Shown one piece after another: positions 33,969 to 48,000 of a DNA stretch of 64,000 bases (its first letter is position 1; every line of letters begins with the position of its first letter). The translations under genes and the position numbers were made by a program. Source of the DNA: Umezawaea beigongshangensis (GTDB lineage Bacteria > Actinomycetota > Actinomycetes > Mycobacteriales > Pseudonocardiaceae); NCBI RefSeq assembly GCF_016464305.1, contig NZ_JAEIOJ010000009.1:186001-250000 (forward strand). The letters run 5' to 3'. Below the pieces are notes generated by a model that was given only the letters and a program-made list of their open reading frames with translations, was not told the origin of the DNA and did no database searches.

Positions 33969-34369
33969 CGCGGGCGGGGCGGCGACCGGTCGCACTCCGG
34001 GCGCGGCGCCTCGTCCGCCTCCGCTCCGACGTTCCGCGCCGCGCCGCCCGACAGGCCCGGTCCGGGAACCCGATCTCCCCGTCCTCCGCCGCTGATGCTG
34101 GCCGGGGCTCTGCTGCGGTTGCACGTCTCCTTCTTCTTCCCCGCGCACGACCAGCGGCCCGGCCCGAGCGCTCGGCGCGTGGCGCACGCGGCTCCTCGGA
34201 CCGCCGCGCGCCGTCGCCCTCGCGCTCACGGCGGCCCTGCCCCCTGGCGTGTTCGAGGGCACCGCCCCGCTGACGCTGCTCGCCCTGACCGGACTCGCGG
34301 TCGCCCTGCCGCCGCTGGGGTTCGGCCTGCTGCGCCAGCACCCGCGTCCCCGGCGCGCCACCGTGCCGC
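33969..34369. other. Degenerate stretch, possible membrane-protein remnant
   Basis: No intact gene. On the plus strand a hydrophobic run between about 34210 and 34350 (EGTAPLTLLALTGLAVALPP) looks like the end of a membrane protein, and another frame near 34095 reads LAGALLRLHVSFFF. They do not join without frameshifts and neither has a ribosome-binding site. I read this as decayed DNA. Confidence 0.4.
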
Positions 34370-34742
34370 GCTGGACCCTCGCCGAGCAGGCCGCGCCACG
34401 TCTCCCGGTTGCCCTTGCGCAGCTCGGTGCGGCGCAGGGTGCGTCGCGCGATCCGCAGGAGGATCAGCGGCAGCGGAGGTCCAGCCACACGATCGTGTCC
34501 GCCCGTGGCCACGCGGAGCCACCGACCGCGGCGATGCAGGTGCCGTCGACCACCCACGACGGACCGCCCGTCCGGGCGGCCGCGCGCTCGCGGAGGGCCT
34601 CCCGCGGAACCGGCCGCCAGGTCGGGCCGTGGTGCGGCGCGTCCAGTTCGACGTGCTCCGCTCCGCTGCGCGTGGAGAGCTTCCGCGCCAGCGCCGACCT
34701 GCCAGGCCCGCACGTCCCGAGGACCACCCGGTCGAGCCGTCC
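34370..34742 (-). pseudogene. Frameshifted P-loop kinase (topology-modulation/adenylate-kinase-like)
   Basis: The first part reads VVLGTCGPGRSALARKLSTR, then HVELDAPHHGPTWRPVP, SWVVDGT and ADTIVWLDL, the order seen in small FlaR-like nucleotide kinases. It stops just after WLDLRCR at 34464, and the expected continuation (ILLRIARRTLRRTELRKGNR, then ETWRGLL) is found in another frame. The P-loop has GPGRS where G-x-G-K-S/T is needed, so the phosphate-binding Lys is lost. Both defects argue for a dead gene. Confidence 0.7.
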
Positions 34743-35007
34743 GGCACCGACGTGGCCGTTCAGCGTCGAGAACCTCCTTCTCCCAGCTCGGACCTGCGAG
34801 AACGTCCACTGCCGACGAGCGGGGGTCGCGGCCGCGGGTGCCGCACGTCACACCGTGCTCGTTCCACGGCGCGGCCGGGTCGCGGCGTCGCGAATGCTCA
34901 GGTCAGCCGCCGACGTCCGGGGGCCTTTGTCGGGTCCCCACAAAGAGGGGAGCGCGGCGTGCTCCACTCACGACATTCCCCTACCAGCCGGTAGAGGGAA
35001 GTCTGCA

Positions 35008-35039
35008 CCCTGCAGGGAACCGGGAGAGCAGCTCCCGGT
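35008..35039 (+). promoter_or_regulatory. Palindrome and hairpin in the leader of the carboxylase gene
   Basis: CCCTGCAGGG (35008-35017) is a perfect palindrome. It is followed by ACCGGGAG (35019-35026) and CTCCCGGT (35032-35039), an exact 8-bp inverted repeat around a 5-base loop. They end 30 bases before the GTG at 35070. It could be an operator for a lipid-synthesis regulator or a 5'-UTR hairpin; the sequence does not decide. Confidence 0.45.
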
Positions 35040-35069
35040 GTGTGTCAGCTACAAGAAGGGCTCGCCTCG

Positions 35070-40532
<5,463 letters not shown>

Positions 40533-40615
40533 GTTCCGGACCCGCGTGATCGACGGCCCCCGCCGCCCGTCTCGGGCTGCGGGGGCCGTCGGACGTCCGT
40601 GCCATGATCGGTCGC

Positions 40616-41347
40616 ATGGCCTCTGGACCGGAGAACCGCGCTCTGCCCGCCGACTACGACGGCTTCGCCGAGGCGTACTCGGCGGAGAACGAGACCAGCA
40701 TCGACAACGCCTACTACGAACGGCCCGCGACCCTGGCGCTGGCCGGGGACGTGGCCGGACGGCGCGTCCTCGACGCCGGTTGCGGGTCGGGGCCGCTGTT
40801 CGCGGCGCTGCGCGACCGGGGCGCCGTCGTGAGCGGCTTCGACCAGAGCGCCGGGATGCTGGAGCAGGCCCGGCGGCGACTCGGCGCCGACGCGGACCTG
40901 CGCGTCGCCGACCTGGCCGACCCGCTGCCCTACCCCGACGACGCCTTCGACGACGTCGTCGCGTCCCTGGTGCTGCACTACCTGCGCGACTGGGGACCCG
41001 CGCTCGCCGAACTGCGGCGCGTGCTGAGGACCGGCGGCCGGCTGATCGCCTCGGTCAACCACCCCACGGCCGACTACTGCGTCGAACGCCTGGCCGGGCG
41101 CAGACCCGACTACTTCGCCATCCGCAGTTCGATCGCCGAGTGGCCCGTGGGCGACCAGACGGCCAGGGTGACCTTCTGGAACCGGCCGCTGCACGCGATG
41201 ACCGACGCCTTCACCGCGGCCGGCTTCCGCATCTCCGTCATCAGCGAACCCCAGCCCGCCCCCGCCGCCCGCGAGCTGTTCCCCGAGGGGTTCCACCTGC
41301 TCTCGACCGCCCCGAGCTTCCTGTTCTTCGTCCTGCACGCCGACTGA
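40616..41347 (+). CDS. Class I SAM-dependent methyltransferase
   Basis: 243 residues, methyltransf_11/25 type. Motif I is VLDAGCGSGPLFAALR, motif II/III is FDDVVASLVLHYLRDW and the post-motif is LRTGGRLIASVNHP. The start may be ATG 40616 or ATG 40604, neither with a ribosome-binding site. It follows the carboxylase gene by about 80 bp in the same direction. The C-terminal part (FWNRPLHAMTDAFTAAGF) resembles ubiquinone/small-molecule methyltransferases. The substrate is unknown. Confidence 0.9.
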   Translation: MASGPENRALPADYDGFAEAYSAENETSIDNAYYERPATLALAGDVAGRRVLDAGCGSGPLFAALRDRGAVVSGFDQSAGMLEQARRRLGADADLRVADLADPLPYPDDAFDDVVASLVLHYLRDWGPALAELRRVLRTGGRLIASVNHPTADYCVERLAGRRPDYFAIRSSIAEWPVGDQTARVTFWNRPLHAMTDAFTAAGFRISVISEPQPAPAARELFPEGFHLLSTAPSFLFFVLHAD

Positions 41348-41730
41348 CCGCCGCGGCGCAGCGTCCGCGCCCTCCGGTCTGGATCGCCGGGTTCTGGCCG
41401 CACCGCCGTCCGATGCGCCGGGCCGCGCGCTGGGACGGCGCCGTGCCGCTGTTCGCCGACGCGAGCCACGGCCACGCCCCGCCCGTCGACCAGGTCCGCG
41501 ACCTCGTCGCCCACGTCCGGCAGCACCGCGGCGAGCGGGACGGCACGCCCTTCGAGATCGTGCTCGGCGGCGTCAGCCCGGCCGACCCGGCCGGAGCGCG
41601 CGACCTGATCGGGCCGCTGATCGACGCGGGCGCCACCTGGTGGGACGAGCGCCAGCTCGCGGAGGGCGACGACCTCGACCGGCTCGAACCGGTCCTGCGC
41701 CGCGTCGAACGGGGACCACCCGCGTTCTGA
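41348..41730 (+). pseudogene. C-terminal fragment of a luciferase-like flavin oxidoreductase
   Basis: About 120 codons begin directly after the methyltransferase stop and read PPVWIAGFWPHRRPMRRAAR, then WDGAVPLFAD, a GTPFEIVLGG segment and GATWWDE near the end. This is the C-terminal third of F420/FMN-dependent LLM-class monooxygenases. There is no start codon with a ribosome-binding site, and the N-terminal ~180 residues with the flavin pocket are missing. A deletion joining it to the methyltransferase gene would explain the tight junction. Confidence 0.75.
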
Positions 41731-41800
41731 CGTCCCGGCGCGGGAGCCGGGTCGCCGGTGCGTGCAGGAGGAGGGCGGATCGGGTGCGAGGATCGACCAC

Positions 41801-43345
41801 GTGTTCTCCGGCGACTTCGAGGTGCACCTGACCGGTTCCGAGTGGAAGGGGGACGAGCTCGCGGCGTTCGCCGGGCGGCACGGCGCGAAGTTCAGCCACA
41901 TCCGGCTCGACCGCGGTGCGACGCCGTCCCAACCGATGCTGACCGTCTCGGGCAGCGGCACCCTGGCCCAGCTGCGCGAGCTGGCCGCGCGGTGGCGGAC
42001 CGACCTGGAGGCGGCCGGTCTGGAGGTGCTCCGGGTGAAGATCGAGGCGGCACCGTGGAACGAGGGCGTGCCGTCCTCCGACGAGGACGCGCGCGACGAC
42101 CTGTACTTCGAGCACCACGTGAAGGTGCTGCTGCCGACCGGTGACCTCCGCACGATGGCCGCGCTCGACTCGGCGATCCACGAGCACGCGGCCCGCGCGT
42201 CGCGCAACGCGCGGCGCACGCGCGACGACGCGCACGAGGAGCGGTTCGTCACCCAGCGCTGTCGCGGTGTGGGCCGGTCGACGGCTCGCGGCCGGCTCGA
42301 CGCGCTGCTGGCGGCACTGCGCGACGGCGGGTTCGCGGTGCTGGAGGTCGAGGAGGAGTACGTCGTCCACGACGACGCGCTGCACGTCGACCGGGGCTGG
42401 CTGGAGGCCGGGCCGCTGGGGCACCGGCGGGTGCGGGAGGAGCAGCGGCTGCTGGCCCCGTCCGCCGAGGGCGGCGACTACCCGTCGACCTACCGTCCGC
42501 TGGCGGTGACGCCGGAGCGGGGCGTGCGGCAGGAGGTCGTGTTCGACCCGGCGCTCAAGCACTTCGACCGCGCCTTCCGGACGGGTGAGCCGGTGTTCGA
42601 CGACGCGGCCGAGGGCGAGCGCTGGCGCACCGCGCGGCGCGCGGCGATGACGCACGTGCTGGCGGTCGTGGCGGCCTCGTCGTGGGCCGGGCACCTGGTG
42701 CTGCGGGGCAGCGTCGTGCTGCGGGCGTGGCTCGGCGACACCGCCCGCGAACCCGGTGACCTGGACTTCGTGGTCGTCCCGCACACCGTGGACTCCGACG
42801 GCGAGGAGACGCGGGCGATGCTGGAGGGCCTGGTGGCCGCCGTCGCCGCCGACCCGGGTCCTGGCCTGCGCGCGGACCAGGTGGTGTCCGAGCACATCTG
42901 GACCTACGAGCGGGTGCCCGGCAGGCGGCTGGTGTTCCCGTTCGACGTCGACGGCCTGCCGGGGGGCGCGGTGCAGGTGGACCTCGTGTTCGGCGAGCAC
43001 CTGCCCGAGGAGCCGATCGCGGTCGAGGTCCCGCGGGTGGGCAGGCCGATGCTCGCCGCGACGCCGTCCCTGTCGCTGGCGTGGAAGTTGCAGTGGCTGA
43101 TGACCGACTCCTACCCGCAGGGCAAGGACCTCTACGACGCGGTGCTGCTCGCCGAGCACACCACCGTGCCGCTGGCTCTCGCCCGCGACCTGATGCGTCC
43201 TGAACTCGGCGCGCTGGCCGACGAGTTCACCGCGCGGTCCGTGCTGTCGCTGACGGTCGACTGGGACAACTTCCGCGGCGAGCACCCCGGTGTCGAGGGC
43301 GACGCGACGTCGTGGCTGCACCGGCTCGCCGCGGCACTCGGGTGA
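41801..43345 (+). CDS. AbiEii-like nucleotidyltransferase with duplicated N-terminal domain
   Basis: 514 residues. Two similar N-terminal units are visible: about 1-90 (FEVHLTG, then HGAKFSHIRLDRGATPSQPM and VLRVKIEAAPWN) and about 100-200 (YFEHHVKVLL, ERFVTQRCRG, LEVEEEYVVHDD). The C-terminal half is an AbiEii/DUF1814-type nucleotidyltransferase with G303-S304 and the metal pair D320-x-D322 (GDLDFVV). It lacks the usual paired antitoxin gene upstream. GTG 41801 has GAGGA 8 bases upstream. Its stop overlaps a GTG that opens a short downstream remnant. It may modify RNA or nucleotides; function unproven. Confidence 0.8.
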   Translation: MFSGDFEVHLTGSEWKGDELAAFAGRHGAKFSHIRLDRGATPSQPMLTVSGSGTLAQLRELAARWRTDLEAAGLEVLRVKIEAAPWNEGVPSSDEDARDDLYFEHHVKVLLPTGDLRTMAALDSAIHEHAARASRNARRTRDDAHEERFVTQRCRGVGRSTARGRLDALLAALRDGGFAVLEVEEEYVVHDDALHVDRGWLEAGPLGHRRVREEQRLLAPSAEGGDYPSTYRPLAVTPERGVRQEVVFDPALKHFDRAFRTGEPVFDDAAEGERWRTARRAAMTHVLAVVAASSWAGHLVLRGSVVLRAWLGDTAREPGDLDFVVVPHTVDSDGEETRAMLEGLVAAVAADPGPGLRADQVVSEHIWTYERVPGRRLVFPFDVDGLPGGAVQVDLVFGEHLPEEPIAVEVPRVGRPMLAATPSLSLAWKLQWLMTDSYPQGKDLYDAVLLAEHTTVPLALARDLMRPELGALADEFTARSVLSLTVDWDNFRGEHPGVEGDATSWLHRLAAALG

Positions 43346-43425
43346 CCGACGTCCGCGCGTTCCACCAGGCCCGTCACGACGCCCTCGACCTCGTCGCGCT
43401 CGCGGCAGCGCAGCGTCGAGTCCGA
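43342..43425 (+). pseudogene. Possible remnant of a gene once coupled to the nucleotidyltransferase
   Basis: A GTG overlaps the nucleotidyltransferase stop (GTGA), the coupling used throughout this window. It opens a protein-like stretch, TDVRAFHQARHDALDLVALA, followed after about 26 codons by Arg/Gly-rich sequence and then the NRPS-operon terminator. I read it as the first codons of a gene whose body was lost. Chance is possible, because the piece is short. Confidence 0.35.
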
Positions 43426-43484
43426 CGTCGGGGTCTGCCCGTCGGAGGCGAACGCGCCGGGGCCGCGGACGTGCCGTCCTGCGG

Positions 43485-43512
43485 CGGGCGGGAGCGCACC
43501 GGCTCCCGCCCG
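43485..43512. terminator. Terminator of the NRPS-MFS-MbtH operon
   Basis: An exact 11-bp stem, CGGGCGGGAGC (43485-43495) with GCTCCCGCCCG (43502-43512), closes a 6-base loop. It starts 10 bases past the MbtH stop on the minus strand and also lies downstream of the plus-strand nucleotidyltransferase gene, so it can serve both. No T-run, as is common in actinomycetes. Confidence 0.75.
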
Positions 43513-43521
43513 CGCCGGGGC

Positions 43522-43728
43522 TCAGCTCCGCTGGTCCGCGGCCATCCGCTCGCGCAGGCTGCGCGGGCGCATGTCCGTCCACACCTCGTCCACGTGCTGC
43601 ACGCACTCCTGCTTCGTGCCCTCCTTGCCCGTTCTGCGCCAACCGGCCGGCACCTCCTTGTCCGCCGGCCACAGCGAGTACTGCTCCTCGTCGTTGATCA
43701 GGACCTGGTAGGTGCCCTCGTCGTCCAC
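43522..43728 (-). CDS. MbtH-family NRPS chaperone protein
   Basis: 68 residues with the family's conserved positions: NDEEQYSLWP, VPAGW, then Cys, and the WTDMRP signature. MbtH proteins bind adenylation domains and are needed for their solubility or activity. The GTG at 43728 has AAGGAG 7 bases upstream. It is the last gene of the NRPS operon, 25 bp after the MFS stop. It presumably serves all A domains encoded upstream. Confidence 0.96.
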   Translation of the reverse strand: MDDEGTYQVLINDEEQYSLWPADKEVPAGWRRTGKEGTKQECVQHVDEVWTDMRPRSLRERMAADQRS

Positions 43729-43753
43729 GGGAATCTCCTTCTCTCGTCGAGCG

Positions 43754-45010
43754 TCAGGTGGGGGAACCGGAGGTGCGGTCGAGTTCGGGGCTCTCGTCCT
43801 CCGGAGCCGGGTCGCGGGAGAACCCGCGCAGGGTGGGACTGATCGCGGCCAGCACGGTGACCACGGCGATGGCCGCGGCGCACACCAGGACGGCCCGGTC
43901 GTCGGGCAGGAACTCGGCGAGCAGGCCGCCCACCGCGGGGCCCGCCGCGGCGGCCACGCCGCTGGCCACCCCCATCACCCCGCTGAGCCTGCCGCGCAGG
44001 CGGTCCGGGGTGAGCAGGAGCTGGTGGGTGGTGATGGCGGTGTTGGCGGCGGGCGCCAGGAACGCCATGGCGGCGAACAGCACGCCCGTCGCGTAACCGC
44101 TGCGCAGGAACACCGCGAGCGGGGTGAGCAGGGTCAGCCCCCAGAACACGCCCGTGATCAGCGCGTACGGACTGAACCTGGCGTGCAGGCGCGGTGCGGC
44201 CAGTGCGCCGAGGATGCCGCCCGCACCGAGCATCGCGGCCATCACGCCCAGTTCGGCCGCTCCGACGCCGCGCTCGCTGCCCAGCACGACGATCACCAGG
44301 TAGTACGCGCTGAAGAACAGGTTGACGCTGATCGCGCACAGCGCGGTGACCCGCAGCCGCCGGTGGCCCCACACCCAGCGCACGCCCTCGACCACGTCGC
44401 GGCCCAGGTGGGGCGCCGGGCCGGTGGGCGCCGGGTGCGGCGGGACGCGGACGAACAGCAGCGCGACGAACGCGACCACGTGGGTGACGACGTCGAAGAC
44501 GAACGGGACGATCCGGCCAGCGGCGAACAGGACGCCGCCCAGGGCGGTGCCCCCGAGCTGGGCCGCGTTGGAGCGTGCCGCGTTCATGGCCACGGCCGCC
44601 GGGACCTGCTCGGTGGACACCAGTCTCGGCAGCGTGGCGTCCTCCGCGGGCTCGAACAGCGCGCGGCACAGGCCGATCACCGCGGCGGCGGCGATCAGGT
44701 GCACGACTCCCGCCGCGCCGGTCCACAGGGCGAGGACGAGGCCCGCCAGGGCGACCGCCTGCGCGGCCTCGCAGGCGAGCATGATCTTCTTGCGGTTCCA
44801 CCGGTCGGCGAGCGCGCCCGCGGGCAGGCCCACGACCAGCTGCACCACCGCCACCGCGCCGAGCACCGTCCCCGACTGCGCGGCCGAGCCGGTCACGGCC
44901 AGCGCCAGCAGGGGGAACGCGAACATCGACGCGCTGAACCCGGTCTCCGAGATCGCCTGGCCGCCCCACAGCAGGCCGTAGGCGCGGTTGCGCGCGAGCG
45001 ACGTGGTCAT
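43754..45010 (-). CDS. MFS exporter of the NRPS operon, EntS-like
   Basis: 418 residues and about 12 hydrophobic helices, with the EntS/enterobactin-exporter-type N-terminus [20 protein letters not shown], then [18 protein letters not shown] after TM2 and [15 protein letters not shown] in the second half. The ATG overlaps the NRPS stop (ATGA), so synthesis is coupled to the assembly line. Its expected role is export of the finished peptide, in line with siderophore exporters of this subgroup. A general drug exporter is the alternative. Confidence 0.9.
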   Translation of the reverse strand: MTTSLARNRAYGLLWGGQAISETGFSASMFAFPLLALAVTGSAAQSGTVLGAVAVVQLVVGLPAGALADRWNRKKIMLACEAAQAVALAGLVLALWTGAAGVVHLIAAAAVIGLCRALFEPAEDATLPRLVSTEQVPAAVAMNAARSNAAQLGGTALGGVLFAAGRIVPFVFDVVTHVVAFVALLFVRVPPHPAPTGPAPHLGRDVVEGVRWVWGHRRLRVTALCAISVNLFFSAYYLVIVVLGSERGVGAAELGVMAAMLGAGGILGALAAPRLHARFSPYALITGVFWGLTLLTPLAVFLRSGYATGVLFAAMAFLAPAANTAITTHQLLLTPDRLRGRLSGVMGVASGVAAAAGPAVGGLLAEFLPDDRAVLVCAAAIAVVTVLAAISPTLRGFSRDPAPEDESPELDRTSGSPT

Positions 45011-48000
45011 GCGCCGGTCCCCCGGCAGTCCCGCGCGATGCCGCGCAGCGCGTCGCCGAACGCGGCGGCCACCCGTTCCACGGTGGACCGGTCGTGCCGG
45101 TCCGGCTGGTAGTACCAGGAGAACTCCAGGCGCCCCTCGTGCACTCCGCCCACCACCTCCAGCAGGTGCGCGGCACCGTTCGCGGGGTCCTGCTCGCGGC
45201 CGACCGGCGGGAGCGAGGCGTGGTAGAGCCCGTCTCCGGCCGACGTGTCGTCGCCCTGCCCGAGGTAGTTGAAGGCGATCTCCGGGGCCGCCCCGCGTGC
45301 TCCTGCGTCGCGCGAGTACCGCAGGGCGCCGTACCCGAGGCCGTTGCCGGGAACAGCGCGCAGCTGCCGCCGCACGGACTTGACGAGGTCGCGCCAGCGC
45401 GGCTCTCCGGGCGGGACGTCCAGCGCGACGGGGAACAGGGTGGTGAACCAGCCGACGGTGCGGGACAGGTCGATGTCGTCGGCGAACTCCTCCCGTCCGT
45501 GGCCCTCCAGGTCGATCGTGACCGCCCGCTCGCCGGTCCACCCGCTCACCGCCCGCGCGAGCGCGGCGAGCAGCACGTCGTTGATGCGGGTGCGGTAGGC
45601 GCCGGGAGCGGTGTGCAGCAGCGCGTCGGTGTCCTCGGTTCCCAGCAGGACCGGCACGACCTCCGGTGCGGTGCCCGGTCGCCCGGTCTCCCGGTCCACG
45701 GGCAGCGCGCGGGCGGGCACCGCGTTCGCCCAGTGCTCCCGCTCGTGGTCCAGGCCGCCGCCGAGCGCGTGGTCGCGCAGCCGGTGCGCCCAGTCGCGGA
45801 ACGAGGTCGTCTTGGCGCCCAGGTCGATCGCCTCGCCCGACGCGGCCTGCCGGTGCGCCCGGTCGAGGTCCTCGAGCAGGATGCGCCAGGACACGGCGTC
45901 CACGACCAGGTGGTGGGCGGCGACGAACAGCAGCGGACGGCGTCCGGCGCCGAGGTCGAACAGCTCGGCGCGCAGCAGCGGAGGCACCGCGAGGTCGAAG
46001 CTCGCGTGCGCCTCGTCGGCGATCCTCTCCACGGCGGCCGTCCGCTCCGCCTCGTCCACGGCGGACAGGTCGTGCCGCCGCAGCGGTGCGGGCACGCCGA
46101 CCGGGGCGTTGTGCTGCCGCCACCGGCCGTCGACCCGCTCGAAGCTCAGCCGCAGCGCGTCGTGGTGCGCCACGACCGCCTCCAGCGCCGCCCGCAGGGG
46201 CCGCTCGTCCGCGTCCGCCGCGAGTTCGACCAGGACGGACTGGTTGAAGTGGTGCGGGTTGGCGGTGTGCCCGGCGAAGAACCAGTGCTGGATCGGGGTG
46301 AGCGGCACCTCGCCGACCACCTCCTCCCGCGTCACCGGCTCGTCGTCCAGTTCGGTGACGACCCCGGCCAGCTCGGCGACGGTCTGGTGCCCGAACAGGT
46401 CCTTCGAGGTCATCCGCAGCCCGGCCTGCCGCGCCCGGTGCACCACCTGGATGCTGAGGACGGAATCGCCGCCGAGGTCGAAGAAGTTGTCGTGCGCGCC
46501 GATCGGATCGCGGCCCAGGACCTCGGTCCAGATCCTGGCGAGCGCGGTCTGCACGGGTCCGTCCGGCGGCACGGACGACGTCGTCGGCGGTGGGGCGTCC
46601 GGCGCGGGCAGCGCGGCGCGGTCCAGCTTGCCGTTGCGGGTGAGCGGCAGTTCCGCCAGCGCCACGAACGCCGGGGGAACCGCGTGCTCGGGCAGGGAGC
46701 GGGCGAGGAACTCCCGCAGCTCCTCCGGCGACGGGGTCCTCTCCCCCGGCACCAGGTAGCCCACCAGGCGTCGGTGTCCGTCGTCCTCGCGCACCGACGC
46801 CGCCGCCCCGGCGACGTCCGGGTGACCGAGCAGCGCGGCCTCGACCTCGCCGAGTTCGAGGCGGAACCCGCGGATCTTGACCTGCTCGTCGGCGCGGCCT
46901 CGGTACTCCAGCTCACCGTCTGCGGTCCAGCGGGCGAGGTCGCCGGTGCGGTACATCCGCGATCCGGGAGCGCCGTGCGGGTCGGCCACGAACCGTTGCG
47001 CGGTCTGGCCCGGCCGGTCGAGGTAGCCGCGCGCCAGACCGTCGCCCGCCACGTACAACTCACCCGGCACACCGACCGGCACCGGCTCCAGCGCCGCGTC
47101 CAGCACGTACAGGCGCGTGTTCCAGATCGGCCGCCCGATCGGCACCGCACCCGCCGCCAACACCACACCCGGCTCCACCCGGTGCACCACACACCCCACC
47201 GTCGTCTCGGTGGGCCCGTACTCGTTGACCACCACCGCACGCGGATGCGTCCCGCGCCACGCGTCCACCGCCGCACCCAACAACTGCTCACCACCCACGA
47301 CCAGATCACCGGTCGGCGACAGGTCCTCCGACAGGGAAGCCAGAACCGGCAGGTGACTCGGCGTCGCCTTCAAGAACGAACACTGCGCACCCGGCCCGCT
47401 CTCCGCCAGATCGGCGAACCGGATCGCGCCACCGGCCAACAACGGCCCGAACAGGGTCGTCACCGTCAGGTCGAACGACACCGACGAGTGCAACACCGAC
47501 ACACCAGACAGACCCGGATACGCCGACACCGCCCACCGCAGGTAGTTCACCACCGCACCATGACCCACCACCACACCCTTGGGCGTACCCGTAGAACCCG
47601 ACGTGTAGATCACGTACGCCGGATGCTCCGGCCGCAACCGGCGGACACGACACGCGTCGTCCGGGTCCGTCTCCGGCAAACCAGCGGTGTCCAGCACGGC
47701 CACCGGATCGTCCAGCACCAGCACCGGAGCGCAATCACGCAGCATCAACTCGACGCGCTCACGCGGATACGACGGATCAACCGGCACGTACGCCGCACCG
47801 GCCTTCACCACCGCCAGCAACGCCACCAGCAACTCCACCGACCGCGGCAGCACCACCGCCACCCGATCCTCCGCACCCACCCCCGCACCGATCAACCGGT
47901 GCGCCAACCGGTTCGCCCGCACCCCCAACTCCCGATACGTCAACGACCTCCCACCCTCGACCACCGCCACCACATCCGGCGTCCGATCCACCTGACGAGC

